Origin: a bacterium
GTDB taxonomy: Bacteria > Bacillota_I > Bacilli_A > RF39 > UBA660
Direction: 5' to 3'
DNA: 7,226 nt
NCBI GenBank assembly: GCA_004560915.1
Contig: SFTR01000052.1
Location: 1 to 7,226 of the forward strand
The position numbers were made by a program, and so were the translations under genes. This document shows, piece after piece, positions 1 to 5,039 of this stretch; position 1 is the first letter of the stretch; every line of letters starts with the position of its first letter. The notes under the pieces are model-generated. The model was not told the DNA's origin and ran no database searches. It saw only the letters and a list, made by a program, of their open reading frames with translations.

Positions 1-2
1 TA

Positions 3-101
3 GATATACCAAAAACACTATCTTCTGGAAAAATAACTCTATTAAATGAATATGAATACAAAGAAGAAAAAAAATTCGAAAAAGAGCCAATGTTTGTATA
101 A
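3..101 (+). CDS. C-terminal end of an unidentified protein (partial)
   Basis: An open frame enters from the left edge (first full codon at 3) and ends with TAA at 99-101, giving the last 32 residues of a protein. The tail is Lys/Glu-rich (a KEEKKFEKE stretch) and ends in PMFV. A proximal PKTLSSGKI segment faintly recalls the C-terminal SGK motif of AMP-forming ligases, but with an extra Ser, so I do not assign a family. The frame is supported by the terminator hairpin that overlaps its stop codon. It could also be a chance open frame, since only about 100 bases are visible. Confidence 0.55.
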   Translation, partial: DIPKTLSSGKITLLNEYEYKEEKKFEKEPMFV

Positions 102-113
102 TTAGCTCTTTTT
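79..113 (+). terminator. Rho-independent terminator overlapping the upstream stop codon
   Basis: AAAAAGAGC (79-87) pairs perfectly with GCTCTTTTT (105-113), a 9-bp stem around a 17-nt loop. The T-run forms the distal part of the 3' arm and continues as TATTT. The 5' arm lies inside the last codons of the upstream gene and the stop codon is in the loop, so transcription would end within about 12 bases of the stop. It separates the upstream gene from the surface-protein gene at 159. Confidence 0.75.
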
Positions 114-115
114 AT

Positions 116-144
116 TTGAAAAAAATTATTGTATACCATTTAAT
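116..144 (+). promoter_or_regulatory. Candidate promoter for the BspA-like gene
   Basis: TTGAAA (116-121) is followed after 17 bases by TTTAAT (139-144), a fair sigma-A match placed directly after the upstream terminator. The predicted start site near 151 would fall inside the ribosome binding site, so the leader would be too short. The alternative -10 TATACC (132-137) gives a more sensible leader but has only a poor -35. A promoter is needed here because of the terminator just upstream; which element is used is uncertain. Confidence 0.4.
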
Positions 145-158
145 AGTAGGTGAAGGAT

Positions 159-1619
159 ATGAAAAGAAATAATATAATAAAGACACTTTTAGTATCATTC
201 ATAACTCTAATCTTATTAAGTATTTTTAGTTATACATATGCATTCTTTAGTTTACAAATAGAGGGAACTGGAAAAGATATAGTTATGTCTACAGGAGACT
301 TAAGACTTGAATATAAAGATGAAACAGAATTAAAATTTGAAAATGCAGTTCCAGGAGACACAATTTCTAAAGTTATAACAGTTAAAAATATTGGAACAAA
401 AAATGTATCATATTCTTTGTATTGGGGAAACTTAATTAATACAATTGATAACTACGAACTACATGTAACACTTGACTGTAAAAGCTATACAAATTATGGA
501 GAAGAAACACAAACTGAAAGTGGAACTTGTGAAAATATTTATAGAGCAGTACCAATAAGTGATACTGTAACTACAGGTAATATAAAAGGAAATATTTCAA
601 TAGATCCTAATATTACTCATGAATACACTGTAACATTAAAATTTGATAATAAAAATTACAACCAGAACAATAATAAAAATAAAACATTTACAGGACAAAT
701 AGGCATAAAAGAATATATTTCACCAGAACCAATATATTGTACTTTTGATGGAGAACTAGTACAAGGAGCAGAGTATGTAAATGGACAATATACATATAGA
801 TATATGCAAGAGGTAAAGTCTGTAGACACAGGATTATCTTGGGTAAATATTGAAGAAGATGGTTGGGGAGTACAACTTACAGATAAAACTAGTACTGAAC
901 CTGTAACAAGTAAACTATGTAGATACATAAATAATAAACCAGTTACATCTATGAGTTATATGTTTTCTGGGAGTGAAGCAACAACTATAGATTTAAGTAG
1001 TTTTGATACAAGCAAAGTAACTGATATGACAGGAATGTTTGAAGGAAGTCATGAAATAACAACCTTAGATTTAAGTAGTTTTGATACATCAAATGTTACT
1101 AGTATGTTTTCTATGTTTTCAGAATGTGCAGCCACAACTCTAGATTTAAGTAATTTCGATACAAGTAATGTAACAAATATGAGTGGTATGTTTGATAATA
1201 GTTCAGCAACAACCATAGATTTAAGTAACTTTAATACAAGTAACGTGACTGATATGAGTTTGATGTTTGCATATAGTGTAGCAACTACACTAGATTTAAG
1301 TAGTTTTAATACAAAAAATGTAAATGATATGAGTTTTATGTTTGATAATAGTTCAGCAACAACCATAGATTTAAGTGGTTTTGATACAAGTAAAGTAACT
1401 GATATGGAAAGAATGTTTTATTTAAATTTTAATCTAAAAACTATATATGCAAGTGATAATTTTAATACTAATGCTGTTACATCATCAGCTGGTATGTTTG
1501 ATAATAGTACTAACCTAGTAGGTGGTGCAGGTACTACATATAATAGGTCTTATGTTGATAAAACATATGCAAGAATAGATGGTGGAACAAGTAGTCCTGG
1601 ATATTTCACTTCAAAATAA
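159..1619 (+). CDS. SipW-signal, BspA/DUF285-repeat secreted surface protein
   Basis: Predicted exported surface protein of 486 aa. I chose ATG 159 because AGGTGA (148-153) lies 5 bases upstream; a GTG at 150 in the same frame lacks a ribosome site. Residues 1-28 form a signal peptide (KRNN, then a hydrophobic core ending TYA before FFS), the pattern of SipW-processed TasA/CalY-type proteins. Residues about 29-100 continue like that family (a TGDLRLEY segment and a PGD..SKVITVKNIGT segment). Cys107 and Cys124, and Cys194 and Cys254, could form two disulfides. From residue 263 come seven BspA-type repeats (TxMxxMF...TT(I/L)DLSxFxTSxV), then a degenerate eighth and a GYF-containing tail. The repeat family (PF03382/TIGR02167) is found in surface proteins of Mycoplasma, Listeria and gut anaerobes and is often linked to adhesion. 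No LPXTG or C-terminal membrane anchor is visible, so release or fibre assembly is possible. The ligand is unknown. Confidence 0.9.
   Translation: MKRNNIIKTLLVSFITLILLSIFSYTYAFFSLQIEGTGKDIVMSTGDLRLEYKDETELKFENAVPGDTISKVITVKNIGTKNVSYSLYWGNLINTIDNYELHVTLDCKSYTNYGEETQTESGTCENIYRAVPISDTVTTGNIKGNISIDPNITHEYTVTLKFDNKNYNQNNNKNKTFTGQIGIKEYISPEPIYCTFDGELVQGAEYVNGQYTYRYMQEVKSVDTGLSWVNIEEDGWGVQLTDKTSTEPVTSKLCRYINNKPVTSMSYMFSGSEATTIDLSSFDTSKVTDMTGMFEGSHEITTLDLSSFDTSNVTSMFSMFSECAATTLDLSNFDTSNVTNMSGMFDNSSATTIDLSNFNTSNVTDMSLMFAYSVATTLDLSSFNTKNVNDMSFMFDNSSATTIDLSGFDTSKVTDMERMFYLNFNLKTIYASDNFNTNAVTSSAGMFDNSTNLVGGAGTTYNRSYVDKTYARIDGGTSSPGYFTSK
945..1478 (+). repeat. Seven tandem BspA-type (25-27 aa) coding repeats
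   Basis: Units start at about 945, 1020, 1098, 1173, 1248, 1323 and 1398, with lengths of 25, 26, 25, 25, 25, 25 and 27 codons. Each carries a Met-x-x-Met-Phe block, a TT(I/L)DLS block and an F(D/N)T(S/K)(K/N)V block, which in DUF285 proteins form a leucine-rich-repeat-like solenoid. Unit 7 is divergent (Ile-Tyr-Ala-Ser replaces the DLS strand), and a partial unit starting at 1479 caps the array. Confidence 0.9.
1187..1376 (+). repeat. 40-bp perfect direct repeat, 150 bp apart
   Basis: Bases 1187-1226 and 1337-1376 are identical over 40 bases, coding MFDNSSATTIDLS in units 4 and 6. Unit 5 between them differs (MFAYSVATTLDLS). Alternating identity suggests a recent two-unit duplication or gene conversion rather than simple descent. 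Confidence 0.85.
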
Positions 1620-1637
1620 TAAAAGTGATTAAAACTA

Positions 1638-1666
1638 TTGAAATTATTTAAATAATTTGATAGAAT
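1638..1666 (+). promoter_or_regulatory. Sigma-A type promoter of the T-box transcript
   Basis: TTGAAA (1638-1643) and TAGAAT (1661-1666) are separated by exactly 17 bases, the best promoter in the window. The predicted start near 1672-1674 falls immediately before the base of T-box Stem I (1676), as expected for this leader class. The spacer contains most of an AT-only palindrome, AAATTATTTAAATAATTT (1641-1658). Confidence 0.7.
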
Positions 1667-1671
1667 CTAAT

Positions 1672-1856
1672 ACATTGAAAGACGAGTAGGATAAAAATAC
1701 TTTATAGAGAGTTAGTGTTTGGTGAAAACTAATAAGTACTATATTTGAAGCTACTTTCACTTATGAGTTAATAGCTCACGTGGAAATACGTTATATTAAT
1801 TAAGTTAATTAAAGAATGGTACCGTCTATATGACTCCTTGTGTACCATTCTTTTTT
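1672..1856 (+). promoter_or_regulatory. T-box riboswitch leader, probable tRNA-Ala (GCU) specificity
   Basis: T-box leaders bind a specific uncharged tRNA and then allow read-through into an amino-acid-related gene. Visible parts: the Stem I base TGAAAG (1676-1681) pairs with CTTTCA (1754-1759). The specifier loop has AGTA (1685-1688) on one side and GAA-GCT-A (1747-1753) on the other. AGAGAG and GGTG motifs occur in the upper stem, where TTAGT (1712-1716) pairs with ACTAA (1728-1732). The T-box core is AATGGTACCGT (1815-1825), whose TGGT complements a tRNA 3' end ACCA (discriminator A, as in tRNA-Ala). The specifier read as GCU is followed by a purine and then directly by the Stem I base, which is the usual geometry. 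UAC (Tyr), offset by two bases, is the alternative and fits less well. The alaS-like start downstream supports Ala. Confidence 0.88.
1811..1856 (+). terminator. T-box terminator hairpin
   Basis: AAAGAATGGTAC (1811-1822) pairs perfectly with GTACCATTCTTT (1842-1853), a 12-bp stem, followed by T residues to 1856. The 5' arm contains the T-box sequence, so tRNA binding and terminator formation are mutually exclusive. The competing antiterminator can use AAG (1812-1814) with CTT (1837-1839) and GTC (1824-1826) with GAC (1832-1834). Confidence 0.88.
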
Positions 1857-1875
1857 ATTTTATAGGGAGGAAATT

Positions 1876-1908
1876 ATGAATATTAAAGATTTGTACATTG
1901 ATTTTTTT
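1876..1908 (+). pseudogene. alaS: alaS start stub: first 11 codons of probable alanyl-tRNA synthetase
   Basis: ATG 1876 follows a strong ribosome site GGGAGG (1865-1870) just after the T-box terminator. The encoded start MNIKDLYIDFF matches the conserved N-terminus of bacterial AlaS (pattern L..xFLxFFxxKGH) up to the FF pair. After the T-run at 1902-1908 the similarity ends: the KGH segment and the rest of the catalytic domain are absent, and the following bases are antisense to a transposase remnant. The frame runs on through that antisense sequence and stops at TGA 2002-2004, making a 42-codon chimeric frame. With only 11 codons the family call rests partly on the alanine T-box. No other alaS sequence is visible in the window. 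Confidence 0.65.
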
Positions 1909-2435
1909 GTAAGTAAATTCTTGACCATTATCAGTTTGAATGATTTTAGGTTTATAACCAAAATAAGTAATAGATCTTTTAATGAAATCTATAGTAGAAT
2001 ATGATGATTGTTCTTTATAAGGAAAAATAAATCTTTCTCTAGAAGCTTCATCAATAACAGTATACTGGTAAAATTTGTCTTGTAATTCACCAGTATAGCA
2101 TTTCTTTGGAACAATTTTAACATCCATTTGCCATTTAATGCTTATAAGTTCTGGAGTGTCATATTTCTTAGGTACATACTTTTTATGAGTTTCAGTATTA
2201 ACTGGATATTTTATTTTTCTAACTTTCTACTACCTAATACTTTGATTCCGCATAATTCTTTTTCTGTATGAGCATTAGGATGAGTGGTTAATGGTTTATG
2301 TGATTTATCCATTAAAGATGCTTTAGAGCATTTATATCGTCTACAGACAAACGAAATAGGGTTTCCATTACGATATAATAAAATTGTATAATATTTAGTA
2401 TTTAAACTATGTGAATAATGTGATATACTTTTCAT
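1909..2435 (-). pseudogene. Degenerate DDE (rve-type) transposase
   Basis: ATG at 2435 (reading down) has AAAGGA (minus strand, 2446-2451) as ribosome site, so I prefer it to the in-frame ATG at 2453. The N-terminal part holds a helix-turn-helix region (VCRRYKCSKASLM) joined directly to DKSHKP. Compared with my recollection of the family, about 14 residues between these are missing. A stop after a GSRKLEK segment (near 2211-2213) marks a frame break and probable loss of sequence. The frame then resumes with PKKYDTPELISIKWQMDVK, and ASRERFIFPYKEQSSYSTID follows further on. The first two catalytic Asp residues are visible (QMD and TDNG). The chain is cut after QEFTY at 1909, so the third acidic residue and about 100 C-terminal residues are gone. 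It cannot be active. Confidence 0.85.
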
Positions 2436-2436
2436 T

Positions 2437-2493
2437 GTGATAAGTCCTTTCATAAATGTTTGTTTGATAATTACATTTTACTAGGCTTATCAC
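2437..2493 (-). promoter_or_regulatory. Hairpin sequestering the transposase ribosome binding site
   Basis: On the + strand GTGATAAG-T-CCT (2437-2448) is complementary to AGG-CTTATCAC (2483-2493), 8 bp plus 3 bp around a one-base bulge. In minus-strand RNA the 3' arm covers the AGG of the Shine-Dalgarno sequence and ends one base before ATG 2435. Only transcripts starting outside the element would contain both arms. IS10, IS50 and IS200 use such hairpins to block translation from invading transcripts; that role here is inference. Read on the + strand, the hairpin is followed by TTTTTT (2494-2499) and might also act as a terminator. Confidence 0.5.
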
Positions 2494-2552
2494 TTTTTTA
2501 TATATAAAAGTCTCACATCAATTGTAACACTACATAGTTAGTGAAAATAAAT

Positions 2553-2577
2553 AATCTACTTATGTAGATTTTTATTT
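2553..2577 (+). terminator. Small Rho-independent terminator upstream of the prepilin operon
   Basis: AATCTAC (2553-2559) pairs with GTAGATT (2564-2570) around a TTAT loop, followed by a T-rich tract (TTTATTTTTATTT). It lies just outside the inferred IS end, with no intact gene ahead of it, so it probably served the gene that formerly occupied this locus. It now shields the prepilin operon from read-through. Confidence 0.65.
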
Positions 2578-2587
2578 TTATTTGTTA

Positions 2588-2613
2588 TATAATTAGTACA
2601 TAATAAGGGAGTG
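2588..2613 (+). promoter_or_regulatory. -10 element and ribosome site of the prepilin operon
   Basis: TATAAT (2588-2593) is a perfect -10; no convincing -35 exists at 16-18 bases upstream, where the preceding terminator lies. The start site would be near 2600. AAGGGAGTG (2605-2613) sits 5 bases before ATG 2619 and fixes that start. Confidence 0.5.
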
Positions 2614-2618
2614 AAAGA

Positions 2619-3854
2619 ATGAATAAAAAAGGATTTATTTCTATGACACTAGTATATACTTTTTTAATATTATTTTTATTCTTAATGCTTGGTGTATTAC
2701 ATGCATACTCTGAAAAAAATAAATTCTTACAAGCAATAGATGATAAAATAGATTTAAAATTTAGTACACCTACTAATTATGGTAAAACCATATTACAAAC
2801 TATTCTAAATGCATATTATGCTGAAGAAAGTGGTATCATAGATTATTCTAAAAACTCTGAAGGTAGATATCATACAAGAGCAGGTATAAGTACAGATATA
2901 TCTTCAGTAACAAATGGTTTTTATTTCACTCAAGTAGTAGATGATGAAGATAACAATAAAATTCATATGACAGAAGACGATAAAGTAGCATACTTCTTTA
3001 GAGGTAAAGTAGACGATAATTATATATTACTAGGAAGTGATTGCTGGAAAATATATAGAACTAATGAAGATGAATCAGCAAGACTAGTATATTATGGACC
3101 ATATCAAAGTAATTCAGGAAAATGTCAATTTAATATTAATAAATTACCAAAATCTACTTACAACAACAATATAAATAACAATAAGTATATAGGATATATG
3201 TATGGTACTAGTAGTTATAATTATGATACAACACATGCAAATACATACGATAGTTCAATAAAGAATGCATTAGATATTTGGTATCAAAACAACATATCAG
3301 GTTCATCATATGAAAGATTTATAGATGATCAAATATTCTGTAATGAAAGAAAAATAGGTATAGGTGGTAACTTCAATGGAACAAATTATACTTTAAATGG
3401 TTATGGTAATTCAAATACATTATATCAGTCACTTAGAAGAAATGGAACAGATGGAACAGAAGGTACAACAATAAGTATGAGTACAGCATACCCAATATTT
3501 AGATGTGAACAAGCAAATGACAAATTTACTACAAATAAAAATTCTGGTAATAAGAAATTAACTTATCCAATAGGTACATTAACAGCAGATGAATTCATAA
3601 TTGCAGGGTCTTCTTTTCAAATAGATAACACAACAAATTTCTTAAATTATAATACTGATTTATGGACAATGACACCAAGTTCATTTACAAGCAATGCAGC
3701 AAGAGTAGTAAGTGTTAAAGCAAACGGAGAATTAATAGAATCAAGTGTTAATGAAACACACTATATCTTACCAGTAATATCATTAAAAAATATAACACTA
3801 ATAGAAAGTGGTAATGGAAAAATAGATTCTCCATACACAATAAAGGTGAAATAA
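2619..3854 (+). CDS. Large prepilin-like protein lacking Glu+5, four-Cys ectodomain
   Basis: 411-aa protein with a class III (type IV prepilin) leader, MNKKG before FISMT, then a hydrophobic helix to about residue 29 that includes YTFLILFLFLMLG. Cleavage by a prepilin peptidase after Gly5 is expected. The residue at +5 is Thr, not the usual Glu; loss of Glu5 is known in GspK-type tip pseudopilins, which are also unusually large. Residues about 120-411 form a large extracellular domain with four Cys (142, 169, 241, 296) that may pair. Its blocks (SDCWKIYR, SSIKNALDIWYQNN, LTYPIGTLTADE, WTMTPSSF, PVISLK) resemble a domain I associate with surface proteins of uncultured Firmicutes (DUF6273/FGE-like flavour). 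I do not assign a ligand or enzyme activity. It is the first gene of a three-gene operon; the next start follows one base after its stop. Confident as a prepilin-like protein, less so about the tip role. Confidence 0.8.
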   Translation: MNKKGFISMTLVYTFLILFLFLMLGVLHAYSEKNKFLQAIDDKIDLKFSTPTNYGKTILQTILNAYYAEESGIIDYSKNSEGRYHTRAGISTDISSVTNGFYFTQVVDDEDNNKIHMTEDDKVAYFFRGKVDDNYILLGSDCWKIYRTNEDESARLVYYGPYQSNSGKCQFNINKLPKSTYNNNINNNKYIGYMYGTSSYNYDTTHANTYDSSIKNALDIWYQNNISGSSYERFIDDQIFCNERKIGIGGNFNGTNYTLNGYGNSNTLYQSLRRNGTDGTEGTTISMSTAYPIFRCEQANDKFTTNKNSGNKKLTYPIGTLTADEFIIAGSSFQIDNTTNFLNYNTDLWTMTPSSFTSNAARVVSVKANGELIESSVNETHYILPVISLKNITLIESGNGKIDSPYTIKVK

Positions 3855-3855
3855 T

Positions 3856-4395
3856 ATGAAAAAAGATGGATTTATATTTATGGAGAGTTTAACAGTATTA
3901 ATAGTAGTATTACTTGCTACTACAATGCTATTAAGTAGTTACTCACTATTCGTAAGAAAATCAAAAGAAAAAGAAACATATAATTTTCCAAGTGATAGAT
4001 ATTTATTATTTAATATAGCTAGACTAAATGCAAAAGATGATGAATATTATACAAACTCAGGATATATTGCTAATAGAAGAGAAGCATCAGTAACCAATCC
4101 AAATAGTTGTGAAAATACTCCTATGAAAAATAGATTAAGTGATTGTAAACAACTATTTAAAGATACTGACTTAGTATTCTTTATAGTTATAAAAGATATA
4201 AAGCAAGAATTAAAAAGACCAGATATAACATCAGTATATGATAGTGGAACAATAGAATACCTAAAAACATTAAAAAGAGAATTATCTACATCAAGCCGCA
4301 GTATGGAAGCATCAACTGGAGAAGGTTATATAGTTGGAGTATTCTATAAGAATAGTACTTATCGTTATGCATCTATTCCACTATATGATGATTAG
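3856..4395 (+). CDS. Prepilin-like protein with canonical Glu+5
   Basis: 179-aa minor-pilin-like protein. The leader MKKDG precedes FIFME, giving Glu at +5, the residue that aligns subunits and is needed for N-methylation and assembly in type IV pilin-like systems. A hydrophobic helix (SLTVLIVVLLATTMLLSSY) runs to about residue 30 and is followed by a Lys-rich border. The short soluble domain has two Cys about 14 residues apart (NSCEN, SDCKQ). The ribosome site AAGGTGA (3843-3849) lies inside the end of the preceding gene, so the two are translationally coupled. By position and size it could be a ComGD/ComGE- or GspI/J-like minor pilin; no closer family is recognisable. Confidence 0.8.
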   Translation: MKKDGFIFMESLTVLIVVLLATTMLLSSYSLFVRKSKEKETYNFPSDRYLLFNIARLNAKDDEYYTNSGYIANRREASVTNPNSCENTPMKNRLSDCKQLFKDTDLVFFIVIKDIKQELKRPDITSVYDSGTIEYLKTLKRELSTSSRSMEASTGEGYIVGVFYKNSTYRYASIPLYDD

Positions 4396-4409
4396 TATAG
4401 GGGGTACAT

Positions 4410-5039
4410 ATGAATAAAAATGGATTTACATTAGTAGAATTAATAGTAAGTATAGTACTAGTAAGTATAGTATTAGTATCTATGACAGGTACACTTGTTA
4501 AACTAAAAGAAACATATAACGTAGTAAATGAAGATGCAGATGCTAGAATATATGGAGCAACCATTTCAAAAATAATAAACGATGATTTTCTTAAAAATAA
4601 TGGTATAAGAGATATATCTTGTTCAAATGATGAAGATATGAGTTCATGTGAAATAGTACTTGGTACAAACCAAAAAAGAACATTAGAAATATTAAGAAAC
4701 ACTATTCCAAATGATTCAGAAACAATATATGAAAATGGTAAAAACGTAGGTACTAAAACATATGAAAAGACAACACTAAGATATAGTGATTCAACAACAG
4801 GCGCAGTAAAAACACTATTAATAAAAACAATAGAATTAATAGTAAAATCTAATAACGAAGTAGATAATAACTTAGTAAATACTTATGGATATAAATTTAC
4901 TGACTTATCAGTTAAAACATATAAATATGAAAACATAGATGATTATGATAAAACTGATAAAATAACTCATATAATAATAGGCCTTAGTGATGAAAAATAT
5001 AATATAGATTTATATTCATCTGGTACATATGAGAATTAA
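4410..5039 (+). CDS. Type IV prepilin-like protein (N-methylation motif)
   Basis: 209-aa protein with the most typical prepilin start in the window: MNKNG before FTLVELIVSI, with Glu at +5 and a hydrophobic helix to about residue 28. The ectodomain is Asn/Lys/Asp-rich with two Cys close together (DISCSN and SSCEI). AGGGGGT (4399-4405) is the ribosome site, 14 bases after the previous stop, so it is the third gene of the same operon. A strong terminator follows at 5058-5087. Its last 24 bases overlap the end of the convergent ylbJ-like gene. It is probably a structural or minor pilin of a ComG-like or Tfp-like system; which one cannot be told from sequence alone. Confidence 0.85.
   Translation: MNKNGFTLVELIVSIVLVSIVLVSMTGTLVKLKETYNVVNEDADARIYGATISKIINDDFLKNNGIRDISCSNDEDMSSCEIVLGTNQKRTLEILRNTIPNDSETIYENGKNVGTKTYEKTTLRYSDSTTGAVKTLLIKTIELIVKSNNEVDNNLVNTYGYKFTDLSVKTYKYENIDDYDKTDKITHIIIGLSDEKYNIDLYSSGTYEN

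Larger units (their letters stand above)
1909..2534 (-). mobile_element. Decayed, end-truncated insertion-sequence remnant
   Basis: A minus-strand transposase remnant and its upstream region form an IS copy of the IS3/IS481-like DDE group common in gut Firmicutes. On the minus strand the element appears to begin at about 2534 with TGTAGTGTTACAATTG, a plausible terminal repeat; this end is inferred. It runs through the promoter and hairpin region and the transposase, and is cut at about 1909, before the third catalytic residue and the far terminal repeat. With only one end, neither the inverted repeats nor a target duplication can be confirmed. Confidence 0.7.

Noticed and set aside
656..928. 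Minus-strand open frame of 90 codons inside the surface-protein gene
   Set aside because: It is fully antisense to a well-supported gene, with no ribosome site and no recognisable motif.
1049..1366. Minus-strand open frame of 105 codons opposite the repeats
   Set aside because: It exists because the repeat units lack minus-strand stops in that frame; it mirrors the 75-bp periodicity and has no ribosome site.
945..1478. CRISPR-like array from the regular 75-bp periodicity
   Set aside because: The period is a coding repeat that keeps frame, with conserved protein blocks and no unique spacers.
1641..1658. Perfect 18-bp AT-only palindrome as a terminator for the surface-protein gene
   Set aside because: It has no G-C pairs and no T-run after it, and most of it lies in the spacer between a well-matched -35 and -10. 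Its role, if any, is more likely promoter-related.
1750..1755. Tyrosine (UAC) as the T-box specifier
   Set aside because: UAC is present two bases after the start of GCU, but it would be followed by a pyrimidine and would consume bases that pair in the Stem I base. The downstream start looks like AlaS, not TyrS. It is kept only as an alternative.
4373..4702. Minus-strand open frame of 109 codons over the start of the third prepilin gene
   Set aside because: It is antisense to a gene with a clear class III leader and ribosome site; its hydrophobic look comes from the reverse complement of the leader region.
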